The notes: generated by a model not told the origin, from the letters alone. Counted from the first letter of the stretch, positions 19,849-31,979 are shown. The stretch is DNA of 33,757 nucleotides from Ectocarpus siliculosus (GCA_000310025.1 FN648440.1:125755-159511); one strand, 5' to 3'. Translations and numbers: made by a program.

Positions 19849-21927
19849 GAGCCAAAGAGCCTTGCCCACCGATGGAGAATATCACCCTTGGTCCTCAGCA
19901 TGACACCATTCTCGTCTTTTACGGGCTGCTGTCAGCGTGTCTGCCTCCCGTCTGGGCCTACCGAGCTCTTGAGGTGTTTGTACAGTCCCCGCATGGCGCA
20001 ATCTTCGAGGATGGATTCCATTCTAGCCATACACGTGTGTTGCCAAGTGCTGTGCTAGCGTCAGGAGATGCTCCGCTCTGTTTCGAGCGTAAGAACAATT
20101 CTGTCATGGACACCGTTGCGTTTTCCTTTTAGTTCCCGCGTACCGGCACCTGCAATACGCGCAGCTCTTGGTCGGCAGCATTATGTGACAGGTGCACGAC
20201 ACACGCACGGATATCCGCAACGCATTCAAGTATGGTGCTTCGTCATTGCAAGAGGTTTGCATCCTATGCAGTCATGGTCGTCGCCGTAGACAAAAGTTCT
20301 TGGGTGGTCGATGCCTGGTCCATACTGCTGTAAAAAAATGGTGGCTTCTGTATATGTTTAAGAGGAAATCTATGACGTATGGAAGTTAGAGTATGAGTTA
20401 TGGAAGATTGCTTATAGGATACCGATACTGTCAGTAAGGATTCTTCATACAGAAGTCAGTTGTGTTGGAAGAATTCTTGATTCAGAAGGGTGACAGGCGA
20501 ACAAGTCATGCCAGGTTTCTTAGCTAGGGAATCACGGGAGACGCTCCTATCGCGACGGCACCTTTTCCAAATGCTTTCGAAGAATAGTTGTAGCCTAGGA
20601 ATGGTTAGATCAAGCGATCGGGAGGAGCCCAAAGCACCCCCTCTGGGTTAAGTAGCTCGCTCTGGTTTAGAGCGACTAATATATCCCAGGAACGACTTTA
20701 CCACGACGAACACCCTCTACTTGCCAGTGGCCACGAACAATACACAACTTTCTGTCTAGAAGTGCCCCGGAGCCCCTTCACACGACAACTTTGACATATT
20801 TCGGCTCTCCTTCACAACCGTTGCTGCTGCAATAAACTGCAGTATTCCGAGCACAGAAATTAATGGGGACCTTTTTTGAGTTATGAAACCCCACTTACAA
20901 AGTGAGTTACAACGTTTCCCAGCGTATGTATGTAGACGTCCCCGTATAGTCAGCAAAATTTCAGCATTTGCTTGACCCTTTCAGATATACCCCGAATTAG
21001 TGTACTATGAAGTTTTCCACGTCTCTCTGGCCCGTGATGCTGACTCCTAGGCTCAGTTGTTACCTCGCATAGCGCGCAAAGGGAGCGGAGGACTCCAGAA
21101 TATCTGTCTTTGATTTATATTATTGACTGGCGGACCTCACGCGGCCAGTTTGTTTGAGCGTACCTTCTCAGGGGAAGTTAGCCTGTGACCACGGGACGGG
21201 AATCGACCGCGTCAAGTGTAGGATCAGTACGGACATACGAAGGTACTGGGTAAAGAGAGATCGGAACGGTTTTTAATGTGAAGAACAACAACAACAAATG
21301 CGCAAAGCAAACCTACCAGAAGTTCAGGCTCTTTGGCAATGTGGATTAGAATAACTGTCAAGTCAGAACTAACCGAGAGAGCAGACGGATCGACCGCGTG
21401 CGCCAGGCACAAATTGTACCGGCAATTTCTCGGGGCCAGGAGGCATAATGTCGGTGGTGTGTTTCGATGCAGGCCCCTCGAATGAATGTGATTTGTTGTT
21501 GCGGTCTGAACTATCGTATGTTTTCCGCCAGAAACTATTTCCGAACACAACATGATCTTATTGCCAGTACGTTGCCCATTCTAGAGGCAGGCGTGCTTGC
21601 GACTATAATATGCATACCTGTGTCTGGCGCGATGACAGCCACACCAAACGCAGCTTTTGCAACCAGTTGCAGCCCTCAAATTTCCACTGTCGCTCTACCC
21701 TGCGCACTCTCAACGAAAATATAGGATGCAACAGGCACCCAGGGTAGGAACGACGTCAGGATCGACGACCTCTCTATTCATCAGGTGAGGCTTCGTGGCA
21801 CACCCCCGGACGGCAGTGTGGTATTCTTGCGCAAATCAGCGGGGCATTCTTGCATAATTCACACGAAAAATGTACTGTACAGTGCATATCATCTTCTCGC
21901 AGTGAAAGCTACTGTAATAGGTGTGTA
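19849..21927. other. Spacer between inverted-repeat arms
   Basis: This is 2.08 kb with no inverted match. It contains the 87-bp dispersed repeat copy 2 (21160-21246) and a small CGCTCT/AGAGCG hairpin near 20655. Open frames at 19871-20132 and 21467-21724 are short and unrecognised, with no convincing splice context. I see no gene here that I can support. Confidence 0.5.
21160..21246 (+). repeat. Short dispersed repeat, copy 2
   Basis: Same as 11081-11162, with GTACCTT and AAGGTAC ends and an extra ACGGG in the core. Flanks are unrelated to copy 1, so the unit itself was mobile or duplicated. Confidence 0.7.
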
Positions 21928-22079
21928 CACAGGTGGAGGTCGAACCCCCTTGGGGACTTTTCGGCAAGGGGGGGGGGGGGGGTCATCGGCAAGGTCGAGC
22001 CCCTGAAGAGTCCGTTGGGTTGTCCAACCTCCGTCCCTTCACCAACCTTGGCAACCCCTGACAAAAGAACGGTTTGGCA

Positions 22080-22575
22080 AACTCATTGCCTACGATGTGC
22101 TTGCCAAGCTCGTTCGTGTACGTGAGATTGGCAAGGCTAGTTATAGCCAGCGTGCGATTGGCGATTGGCAAGGTCGTTTTCGAACTTGAGATTGGCAAGG
22201 CTAGTGCGGGAACGTGTGATTGGCAAGGCTCATTGCCAACGATGTGCTTGGCAAGGTCGTTTTCGAACTTGAGATTGGCAAGGCTAGTGATAGCCAGCGT
22301 GCGATTGGCGATTGGCAAGGTCGTTTTCGAACTTGAGATTGGCAACGCTAGTTCGGGAACGTGTGATTGGCAAGGCTCATTGCCTACGATGTGCTTGCTA
22401 GCCTGTTCGCGAACATGAGATTGGCAAGGCTAGTTCGCGAGCCTGCGATTGGCGATTGCCAAGCTTGTTCGCGAAAGTGGGATTGCAAGCTCGACCCGGA
22501 TATTGGCAAGGCTCATTGCCTACGATGTGTTTGGCAAGGCTAGTTCGCGAGCGTGAGATTGCCAAGGTGCTCTCA
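22080..22575 (-). repeat. CTTGCCAA-rich minisatellite, right arm
   Basis: Inverted counterpart of 19110-19700 with fewer or rearranged units. Here the units read GATTGGCAAGG on the + strand. Confidence 0.75.
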
Positions 22576-24224
22576 GCACTTCGACTGGCAGGCTCGGTGA
22601 ATGTACAAGATAGTTAGCCAGTCACGTTCGTTCGCGAAGGCCGACAACGCGAAGGTCGTACCCGCCCCCGCCCCCGGCACCTCACAGCCGTCGTGGTCGA
22701 GGACAGTAAGAGATGGATATAGAGTTCTTCCTTTTCCCGCGAATCCACACATACATGCTTGAAAATTACAAAAAAAGCGACAGCGACTCTTCTCGATGCA
22801 ATATGTGCCTCTCTACAGTAGACCGACGCACAGCGCGAAAGGTATATCGGCAAAAAGGCAACAAACTCATGCAGTAATAGAAACATACCCGCAAGTACAA
22901 TGGAGTCGGTAGCGGAAATACGCGCTCAACTCCCCCCATGGCAAATAAAAAACGCGACACATGAGTCATCATCGCCACCCTCCACCCTCTCCAGATGACA
23001 GGCTACAACACGAAGCGCCACCACATGTAACTCACAAGAGTAGACACCATAAAACCAAGAGAATGGTCGCTACAAGAGACACAGCATACGCCACAAAACG
23101 CACACCGAGATATCACCATAACCCGCCTTCTCACTCTCTCCATCACAAGACAAGCAAAAACAACCGACACAATCGAACACCCGCAGACCACAACACTAGA
23201 AGCGCCCCCGCACGCAGGGGCACAAGAAGAGACACCCCTCTCTACTTCTACGCGCAGCCTATGTACCGTCCTCGAGGAACTCAACATTTTACACGTGCAT
23301 ATACATGATTCGGATACTTGAACAACACCCCGCGAGCTTTCTTGGTCGAACCCGGCAAGGGTCAGACCACCAGATAGCAACAAACACGTGGATAAGAAGT
23401 ACTCACAAAAAACCATACAAAGTCCTTGGCGAGAGGAAAGTCCGCGGCTTCGCGCACCTCCTCCGTCAGCCACGACTGAAACACCACAGAAAGAAGAGAA
23501 ACCACCCTCTCTACGACAGTCCAGATGTAAAAACTAAGACAATGTTCCACAACAACAACGGTACCAAACCCTGTGCCATTCGACCGGCACCGTCCGCCGT
23601 GCAACGTCGACGACCTCGCATTATTTTACAAATGAACAGGATGCACACGCATCCCTTGAGCCTCTCTCGACAAACACATGATCACCCGTAGTTTTACAGA
23701 ACCCCCGCCCGCGCTAACAAAAACAAAACACACCACCGTCTGCAGTCACAGACAAAAATACGAAACCAAAATTTAAAGACACACACGTCGACAACAACAA
23801 CGGAACAAGACCGTCTTTTTCTACGCGCAGAGTACCCTACCATTCGACTAGTGTACCGTCGGCCCTGCAGCGTCGACGACCTCACACTATTGTACACATG
23901 AGGATATGAACACGACGAGGTGATCTCATAATTTACATGATCATCCGCAAGTTTACAAAAATCCGTGCCCCCACGACTAAAATAAAAAAATGCAGCAAGC
24001 GTCGTCACTCCTCCCATCACGGGAAAAAACGAAACAAAAATGCCTTCTGTTGGCAGTGCGCGCAAAAGAAAGCTAGACACACGCCAAACCAAACCACAGC
24101 GACTCGCCTCCGAAGAGACATGGTCGCTCGATGGTGCCACCTTGCGGCCTCCCACCTGCGTTCACTTTCGCCGCGCACGGGGGGTTCTGAACAGGCTGTG
24201 GTACAGGCCAAGAGGGCACAGCTT
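22576..24224. other. Downstream region of right gene copy
   Basis: Mirrors 17486-19060, including the diverged tandem units. No gene supported. Confidence 0.45.
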
Positions 24225-24441
24225 CTATCCAGAAGCCTCTCCCGCTGCTCCTGTCCCTCCGGCAGCTGCTCCCGTCGCCGCCCCTTCAGCAGCTGATCCA
24301 GCCGCGGCCGACGCCGGACTCGAAACCGTCAGGTACGGCTTGAAGAAAATGTCCGCGTCTGCTTTGGACGTAATGTTGTCCGGCATCAGCTTCTTGTCTT
24401 TGGCGATCTTGGACACGCAATTGCCCAAAAATGTGCGCACC
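24225..24441 (-). pseudogene. Last exon of unknown gene, right copy (reference exon 7)
   Basis: This matches exon 17269-17485, with acceptor CTTGCAG on - at 24442 and a TAG stop at 24225-24227. It reads VRTFLGNCVSKIAKDKKLMP. It differs by hand count at four positions, two of which change residues (Met for Thr, Thr for Ala). It belongs to a copy broken upstream, at exon 29187-29429. Confidence 0.65.
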
Positions 24442-24493
24442 CTGCAAGAAAGGGAAATGGGCGCGAGCCGAGAGAGAACAGGAGGCGACGCTC

Positions 24494-24707
24494 AGCCCGT
24501 GTCCCGAGGGCGATTGCAAAGCCCCCAAAACGTCCACAGTCATCAGACACAGGTAGAAAATGCATGGTCCAAAGCCTTCACACATAGGACAGATCAGATC
24601 AGCCCGTGTCCCGAGGGCGATTGCAAAGCCCCCAAAACGTCCACAGTCATGAGACACAGGCAGAAAATGCATGGCCCAAAGCCTTCACACATAGGACAGA
24701 TCAGATC
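24494..24707. repeat. 107-bp tandem duplication, right arm only
   Basis: The block starting AGCCCGTGTCCCGAGGGCG at 24494 repeats from 24601 with few differences. The left arm has a single copy (about 17110-17220), so the duplication arose after the arms separated. It lies in the intron just before the last exon. Confidence 0.8.
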
Positions 24708-25929
24708 CACGCAGATCGAGATAAATAGCTCTTTTGTTGAGGGGTATGATATGTCCCTGGTGATCGTTAGGGCATACTCCGAGTAGGTGATCGGTGTAAG
24801 TTTCCCCGAGGTGATCTGAAGGACATAGGGAACCGGGCCCATACGTAGGCCATTTTTATGTTTGACAGGAAGACACAAATAAAAATCATCGAGTATGAGT
24901 GGGGTGGAGGCGAGTTGTTACCCGCGCTCCCACCAATCACATGTCGATAATGTAGGACAGAGATATGTGTAGAATATTGACTGGTTGTTTCACGCCGCCG
25001 AGCGGGAATCCCCTGAAAGACGTAGCACAGCAGCAGAAGCTGCAGCAGCAGCACATACATGATGACACGCACACACACGTAGACAACACACGAGACAACA
25101 AGCACAGCAGCACACGAGACTGCTGTAGACCAAGGCCAGCCAAAGGTACACATCATAGGAGGCTTCGGGTGCGAGACTGTCAGAGCCCGTCGCCTGCTGC
25201 TGGCAGCGTAAAAGCGAGGGAAAAGCGAGTGCACACAAGTCAGTCAATCTGCGGTCTTTCTCCGTCGACTGCCGGCAGGCCAATCTTTGATCCACAACAG
25301 ATGCACCCCGAAACAGCGAGACAATGACGCGTACACACTTAGGGGCCATCGGGGCGATTGTTTTAGAGCCTGTTGCATGCTGCTAGCAGAGTTAGCAAGG
25401 AAAGTAAGTAGTGCACATCCACACAGCAGCAGCAGCAGGTGCAGCAACCAACAGATTTGAGAGCTTCTCGTTTACACCATCAAATAACGTCCGGCGTTCA
25501 CGTCTGGCTGGTGGTGGCGGGTGAGGTGTGTGTGTGTGCAGTGGCAGTGGTGGCCTCTGTGTGGTGGCCTATATAGGCTACATCCATATCTAACTACAGC
25601 TGTTTGCCTCTCTCTCTCTCTCCTCCCTTTCTTTTTCGCGCTCGCTTCATCATATTTCGTTGGACCCCTACGTACGGGAGGCGAGCAGGACATAGGCGAT
25701 CAGGGTATGTTTGCCACAGGTGAGCTGAAGGACATAGGTGATCGTGGAATGTTGGTTCGGTGGTGACCTGAAGGACACAAGGTGAGCTAGCTCAGGATCT
25801 GTCCGATGTGTGAAAGCCTAGCCTTGTGAGTGACAATAAAGTGTGCATAGATCGACCGGGTACGGCCGGGGTAGCACGTCGTCGGAGACTCTCTGTTGGT
25901 TGTCCTTGAGGAGGCAACACTACACTCAC
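24708..25929 (-). other. Intron of right gene copy
   Basis: Collinear with the left-arm intron 15884-17268, including the CTATGTCCTTCAG repeats and a shorter CAG/CTG run. No exon supported. Confidence 0.5.
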
Positions 25930-26231
25930 GTCTGGTTGAAGACCTGGTCGTTGGTAGTATCGAGGTACTTCCGCTTGATCTTCTTCTTGCTCGGAGGCGC
26001 GCCGCCGTTCGTTCCTCCTCCGCACGCCGGAGTGCGGTACTTGTCCGCCCAGTCAGCTGCTCGGAGCATGGCGTTGAACCCCGGAGCCTCGTAAACATGC
26101 AGCAGTTCAGGCCCCAGCTGTCCCTCGGACCCCTGGCTCTCGTCGGGGTTCTCTTTGTTGTACTGCCGGCGGTCCTCGTCGAGGACTTCAACGAGCCAAT
26201 GCACCACCTGGAACATGATGTGAGTCATCAC
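25930..26231 (-). pseudogene. Exon of unknown gene, right copy (reference exon 6)
   Basis: Bounded by acceptor CTTTTAG and donor GTGAGTGTAG on -. It encodes the same 100 residues as 15582-15883, with Thr instead of Arg at one position. The near identity contrasts with about 8% divergence by hand in the neighbouring intron block. The exon is open, in phase with 28311-28427 (phase 0) and with 24225-24441 (phase 2). Confidence 0.65.
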
Positions 26232-27286
26232 CTAAAAGGCAGGGAAGTCGCGCGTCGGCCGAAGACGTGATTGATATCAGAGCAAGCAGAAACAAGGCGA
26301 TAGGTAAGGATTGTGTAGCGTCGTGCTTGTCAGCACAAACCACTATTTACCGAACCCATCGACTTGCTGGACCATCTGTGGGGGTACAATCGCTTTCTCG
26401 ATAGTTCACGTACAAGGGAAAGCAGCCTAGATAGAACAGGGGAAAGAGGGCTAATATAGTAGGGGTTAGCCAGGTTTGGACGCCAATGCCTTGGCTTCCT
26501 TCCTGCCTACACCTCCTTTGGGGTGAAAGAACGGAAGGTATGCGGGGCAAAGTGAACAGGGGGGTACATGTACCCTTCGGGGACAAGAAGGCGTGCCTGG
26601 TTTCTCTCCCTCTCTCTCGCTCGGCTCGTGTTAATAAGTTCAAGAATTCTGGCATTGTTTTTCTCCGACGTACACCTATACTGAATGAAACATTCGGGAC
26701 ACCGTGTGGAACACCGACAGACGAAAGAACAAACGATACCCTCAACCCTCGCAGTGTATACCCTTCATGTCTCCGCTCCATTCCCCCAAGTTAATTACTC
26801 AGCCAACCCGTATAGCCTCCACCCCCGTGGGGCTACCTGACCCTCTCTCCTCACCCCAACATACAACATAATGAATGTTCTCGACAAAACAAAATGACAA
26901 AAGATTCATTATTTTTTGTGGGCGCTTGTCGTGACCGACCGATTTTGTGCAACCTGAGCCCCCCCCCCCCCCTCTCCTGAGACGACGAAAGGGCGGGCGG
27001 GTGGGAAAGTCGATCAATCCTGTATCCACTCCTTCACTCTCTTCTCTATTGTCTCTCTCTTGGTACCCCAGGCTCCCCGCTGTCGAGCGGTGCGCGTGGA
27101 GGACGAACTGCAGGCGGGCCTGATCCGTGTGTCCTCTGGGGGGGGGGGGGGGCACGGAGCACAGCTCACTACACCCCCCCTCTGGTCTATGTTTTCTAAT
27201 TCCGATCCACGACACAAACAACGCTTTCCTTCTGAACGCTACATTTTCGCCCTGATCACGTTGACCCGCGTGTCATAAGACATACT

Positions 27287-27312
27287 AGCTGTCGCTACAA
27301 CGAGCGACAGCT
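27287..27312. other. 10-bp-stem palindrome, right-arm copy
   Basis: Same stems as 13995-14020. Read in the left-arm sense the loop is CGTTGT instead of ACAACG. Confidence 0.75.
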
Positions 27313-27590
27313 GATAAATGGATAAATGTAACTGTCGTCAGACGTGTGCGTCCACGGGTGGAAACAGAGTGCATACACCACACACCTTGATATTTCACCT
27401 ACCTGCTGTGCGCTGGTGTGAGAGCTGTGGTAACGTTACCTTTCACCTACCGGTCACCCCCCCCCCCCCGCCCCGTCCACATCCCGCTTTCGTGATCATA
27501 CATACCCCCCGCATACTATTGCTGAACCTCCTGTTCCCTCTTTTTTGTTCGGTGTTGTCCAACTGCTAGCGAAACAGCAGGACACAAGTC

Positions 27591-27918
27591 AGTTCTCGTC
27601 ACCTAGCGCACCAATCGTCTTGGTACCACTTCGAGCGTGTGCTCCATTGCGATATCTAGGGCCGTGACAGTTGTGTTAGGCATGGGTGCTGTGTGTGGGA
27701 AGACCTTCGTGGCGGCGTGGAATCCAAATCGTGTTTTTGGCCCGGGCAATCGGGCCACATCGCAAGGCGAAAACACCAAACCGGATTTCACATCGCCACG
27801 ATGCTCTCGCCCCACACAGCACTCAATGCCCAACACAACTATCTTGCCCAGAGACACCACAGTGGATCACACGCTCGAAGTGGTGCGATGGCGATCGGCG
27901 TCCTAGGTGTCGAGAACT
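27591..27918. repeat. Foldback element, right-arm copy
   Basis: Mirrors 13401-13732; its ends are AGTTCTCG and CGAGAACT. The inverted arms meet around CCCGGGCAATCGGGCC. Confidence 0.6.
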
Positions 27919-28310
27919 AACGTGGTGCTGTGCTCACATTGCTGGCAGTTGATGAACGCGGCGGTAACAAAAAATCATGCACGACAGACAGCACAATCCA
28001 TACCGTCATCGCACCATAGAGAGTCCAGCCCAATCGAGCCCAGATGCTATTGCCCGCTGTGCGTGTGTTGTCTGCTGTGTGGTGTCGCCCGCAGTGCGTA
28101 TGTTCTCTGCTGCAATCCTCTGTGCGTTCCGAGAAAAAAAGAGCATCTGCTGACCCCTGTATTCTAAAATCAAGTCATGTACTCTAAAACCGAATAGACT
28201 GTACAAACGGTTTGGTCTTGATGGGGCCCTATATTGCGGCGAGACCTCAGGCCAGATTAGAAATCTCGCTTCGCTCGAGCAAAATCTAAAAACAGGTTAA
28301 AATGTCTCAC

Positions 28311-28427
28311 CCCAGCGTCGAAATCCTTGTCCCAGCTGAGCGCGAAGATCTCCCTCAGGGGCCGATTTGTGTGCTGGTCGCGAACGGTTTGGAACGCTCG
28401 CCCCGCAAGCTCTCCGGCCGATGCATG
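28311..28427 (-). pseudogene. Exon of unknown gene, right copy (reference exon 5)
   Basis: The acceptor is ACACGCAG and the donor GTGAGA on -. It has 39 codons in phase 0: HASAGELAGRAFQTVRDQH, then TNRPLREIFALSWDKDFDAG. Open here, but frameshifted in the left copy. Confidence 0.6.
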
Positions 28428-28715
28428 CTGCGTGTTTGTCGAAACGTCAGTCCAACACAAGTAACAGTTCGATTTTCGGGTTTTGCGAGAAAGCTACTTT
28501 GAACCTTGCAGCAGTTGCCGACAAATCAAAACACGCGCCAAGAAAATTGTGTTCGAGCCGGGCGACGACATGTATCCGCGAGCTATTGAATGAGGAAAAC
28601 AAAGAGGGAGAGCGCAAAAGCAGCGGGTCGTAGCCTACGACCACAACCGCTTCATGTAGTAAGCTTCAGGAATCACGCCACACGCCGCGGGTATGTATTG
28701 CCGAATAGTACGCCT

Positions 28716-28730
28716 TTCGCCAGTATGCTC
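28716..28730 (-). other. Empty target site of the composite insertion
   Basis: In left-arm sense this reads GAGCATACTGGCGAA without interruption, matching the joined flanks of 1631-12579. It defines the insertion boundaries and shows the insertion is absent from this arm. Confidence 0.85.
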
Positions 28731-29186
28731 GCAAATATGTCTTCTGGTACAACCAAGTAGCCCACGACACGTGACCAAAAACATATTCTTTGGAGAGCAT
28801 GTGCTTGAGCTTATCATAGTACAAGAGAGAAACATGCGCGTCCCTGTTGAAGCATATATGGACCACCATTTTTGCTCCATTTGGCGCCTAAGGCAACAAG
28901 ATTGTGTTCTGAGGCACGCTGCAATAGCTCTCTCCGATTCACTGGCTGTAGTTCAATGAGCGAAAAAAGAGACTTCCGCAACACGCACACGCACAATATG
29001 AGCACAAAACAACACGGCACAAGCCAATACGGACTAATGTACGATGAAGACCCCGCCATCGCCTTCCCAAGGGCACACACTCACCAAGACATTGTGGAGA
29101 AAACAATATGAACAACGCCCAACAGCACACAAGTTGCGTCGCCCCCGAGAGGCAACCACCAAACAAAAGACGAATCAACCACTCAC
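28731..29186 (-). other. Intron of right gene copy
   Basis: Collinear with 1163-1630. No coding sequence supported. Confidence 0.5.
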
Positions 29187-29429
29187 ATCCTTCCATTTCT
29201 TGAGCTACGTCTCTTTGAGCTGGGCGAGGGCGATGAAGCATGACTGCCGACGCGCGGGAACCTCGTTCTCCCTGAAACTATCATCCTCGGACTCCTCCTC
29301 GTCGGCGGTCTCGATGTTCCTCTTGGTTACGCGGTCGAGGGTTGCCGTGAGGCTGTCGAAGATGACAAGCCGTATGGCCTTTTACATTTCGCAGGACCTG
29401 GTCGTCAATGCCGCGACAAACTTTGTTTG
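29187..29429 (-). pseudogene. Exon of unknown gene, right copy (reference exon 4), broken
   Basis: Counterpart of 924-1162. It has the same TAG (29215-29217 on +), a further TAA in frame (29382-29384, where the left copy has TAC for Tyr in SCEMYKAV) and four extra bases after the acceptor (CAAACAAAG versus CAAAG) that would shift the frame. This copy cannot make the protein unless splicing differs. Confidence 0.6.
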
Positions 29430-29831
29430 CTGAAAAGCGTGCGGCAGCGGGCATTACGGCGACAAATGCGTGCGACAGGATGGGGGGAGGGGCGAGGGGG
29501 GGGGGTTCGTGGAAAACACACAAGACGTTTTCTTCGACGATACCCAAAGAAGAGTGGTGGCGCGTTTTCGCATTGGGGGCTGGAACCCATTCCCAAGGGG
29601 GTGAGAGCTGGCCGGCGTGTCTCTCTCTTTCATTGTCGTCTTCCGTAATGATGACGTTGCAAATCCTTTGCTTCTCGGCGAGAACCTACGGTGAGCTCTC
29701 CAGAGCGGCTCAGCCCGACGTCCTCATCAGGGGCTACAATACGCCACAACGATTTTCATGTCCAATCTTGCACAGCAGTGGGGTCGAGGCTGTGTAGCTG
29801 AGCCTAGCTGTTGAGAGCTTTCGAACCTTAC
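29430..29831 (-). other. Intron sequence past the arm limit; an exon is missing here
   Basis: Homology to the left arm stops near 29546. The exon at 91-370 of the left copy should lie here but does not; the sequence is unrelated and no exon is seen. Confidence 0.45.
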
Positions 29832-29972
29832 CACTAAATTGATGTCGTTATTGGCGAGCAGCGCGCCCTTCACCGCCGCTTCGGTGCCCATCAGAACGTG
29901 GGACATGTGCTTCGCCAGGAATGAAACGAAACGCTTCCCGTCCTTGTAGTCGTCCACGTCGATCCACCTGGT
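29832..29972 (-). pseudogene. Exon of unknown gene, right copy (reference exon 2)
   Basis: The acceptor is GTGCAG at 29973 and the donor GTAAGG at 29831, both on -. It has 47 codons, phase 0 both ends: TRWIDVDDYKDGKRFVSFLA, then HMSHVLMGTEAAVKG and LLANNDINLV. Its phase fits exon 91-370 of the left copy downstream and 32147-32227 upstream. Soluble composition; family not recognised. Confidence 0.55.
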
Positions 29973-31563
29973 CTGCACAGCAATAGATACAAGCAGGGAC
30001 AGGGACGAGCAGCACGGAGATCAAACAATGGTAACATTAAATTCAAGGTCGCGACACGAGGGATTAGTGTTTGATTCTCTCTTCTCTGCGCGCTGTCGTC
30101 GAATGCAGTGTGCGGACAGGTACTTAATTTATTTTTTGGCACGTATACGTACTGCAGGGATTGTAGGTGCACTACTTCTTGACGCCGGCCCTTTCGTGGC
30201 AAAGTGTGAGTGTTCTTTATACTGTATCTTCTGATGGCTCTAGCATTTTATTGACCACCGACCGAGTCTTCGCTAGATTTGGAAATAGCAACTGACTCTT
30301 GTTTAATGTGAAGAAAAGAACAAGAACAAGAACAACAACAACAACAGCGAAATACATGAGTATGACAACAAGGGTGACGCTGCTTCTCGACGCCCGCACT
30401 CGTTCGGTTGCACATCCTCCTCACTCCTCAGCTCCTCAGCGCTCTCCCGCATCCCACTCTTGCCCAGCCTTCGTGAGTCTCTTTTATACTCTTCTCTTTC
30501 GTATGCACAGATGTCGGAAAGGCGCAGTATTTCAGCCAGTCAACATCGTTTAAAACTCACCAACCGCATCTTTTACGCGATAAAAAAACATTGTGTCTTG
30601 GAATCGCTTCCTTAAGCGTGACGGCGGAAGCCCCCGAAGCCCCCGAAGCCCCTTGCACTTGTACTGTAGTGTGAGGATTCTTCGAGAGAGATGGATTCGT
30701 TGGGTCGTACCTAGTAGTCTTAACCCTTACGTGACTACAGGCCGATTCAGCTCCGTTCTCAGCTCCGATCACTTTGCGTGCCGAAAGATCGCCGTTGTGC
30801 CTCGGCTAAGAGCAAAAAACACACATAGAGACCAGCAGGGAGACACAGGCAGCCCACCCCCAAAAACACGCTTATCAGCAATGCGCACAGGACTCAGATA
30901 GTGCAATACTATTCACCCATGCCTAACCTCTCTGACGTGGGGCAGATATCCTTTCCAGATCCAATCTACTGCCTACCGGTACTGCAAGATTCAAACCCAA
31001 AATACCACCTGAGGGTGCATACAGCACCCTGAACATGTGATCAACCCGGTGCCGCATCCGTGGGGGAGAGCAGAGCAAGCGTACACCGGAGCCGATGCTA
31101 ACGTACTGCCTCGGTGCTTGATGTTGTTGTGATTTCGGTGCGTGTGGTTCCCAGTATTGGGAGTGGAGGGTGGTTCGTCTGCTGTGTGCAAAATTTCGCT
31201 CAAAGGCAAGGGTTTTCGGGACTACAGCTCTGATCACACAGCTCCGATCACAGCTCTCTATTTGTAGTACAGATTAGTAAAATTTATCACGATTTTTATG
31301 CATTTTGTGCGATAGTGGATGATGGTCTCGATTCTCTGATGCGCGGGCCGTTTTTTTCGTCGATCTGGCGCTTCTGTGAGGCGGTTTCCCGTCAGTGTAT
31401 GCTCTGTCCAAAGATGAGGTGGAGAAGATGTGTCAACAGGTATTGCTTGGACAGGTACATCCTCTGTGCGGACGGTTGCTGTCGGAGACGGCATGCACAC
31501 CTGCTCAGAAACTACTCCTGCTGTACAGTCTATTTCTCTCCGCATAGCTGCTACTGCTGTACA

Positions 31564-31579
31564 ACAGTAGTACTACTGT
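31564..31579. other. 16-bp perfect palindrome
   Basis: ACAGTAGTACTACTGT, in a neighbourhood of CTGCTGTAC words similar to those around 9780-9990. Confidence 0.6.
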
Positions 31580-31620
31580 ACTCACTCCTGTTCGTCACCC
31601 TTACATACACCGCGTCCCTA

Positions 31621-31652
31621 TCCCTGTGAGCCCCCACATGGGCTCACAGGGA
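31621..31652. other. 13-bp-stem perfect hairpin
   Basis: Stems TCCCTGTGAGCCC and GGGCTCACAGGGA with loop CCACAT. No T-run follows on either strand, so it is not a simple terminator. Confidence 0.75.
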
Positions 31653-31847
31653 CCCACTGCTGCACTATCCTTGCCGCCGTGACTTATGGGTGTACACGCA
31701 TGCTTGGAAAATCTTTGACCGCAGAGAGCCAGTTGTGGGGAAAAAGACAGAAAAATTCAAATCAACCCAGTCACGAAATGAAGTTGGGTCATAGTCTACA
31801 GCAGTACTGACATCTTCGGAGAGATCCCTGGGAACGAATGGGAGAGC

Positions 31848-31947
31848 GAGCCAGCGAGACAGAGCGAGAGAGAGAGAGAGAGGCAGACAGAGAGGGACAG
31901 GCAGACAGAGAGAGAAACAGAGAAAGAGACAGAGAGACAGAGAGAAG

Positions 31948-31979
<32 letters not shown>

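Larger units (their letters stand above)
26232..28310 (-). other. Intron of right gene copy; 220-bp deletion near 26632
   Basis: At 26632 the sequence GCTCGTGTT joins directly to AATAAG. The left arm (14961-15180) and the third copy (33304-33525) have about 220 extra bases there. The block also holds the foldback element (27591-27918) and the palindrome (27287-27312). Confidence 0.6.
21928..29546. repeat. Right arm of large inverted repeat
   Basis: This starts at CACAGGTGG and mirrors the left arm outward through 28723, then continues into the segment matching 826-1630. It lacks the 11-kb insertion and about 220 bp near 26632. It has an extra 107-bp duplication at 24494-24707. Confidence 0.9.

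Noticed and set aside
20200-20400. Possible retroelement integrase fragment
   Set aside because: Faint resemblance only, with stops in all frames; not enough to name a family.
24040-24786. 248-aa frame antisense to the last exon in the right arm
   Set aside because: It is the complement of the better-supported exon plus intron; it includes the 107-bp tandem duplication and matches no family.
31396-31431. Micro-exon on + with a CAG acceptor and GTATTG donor
   Set aside because: Very short, with no neighbouring exon in phase on that strand.
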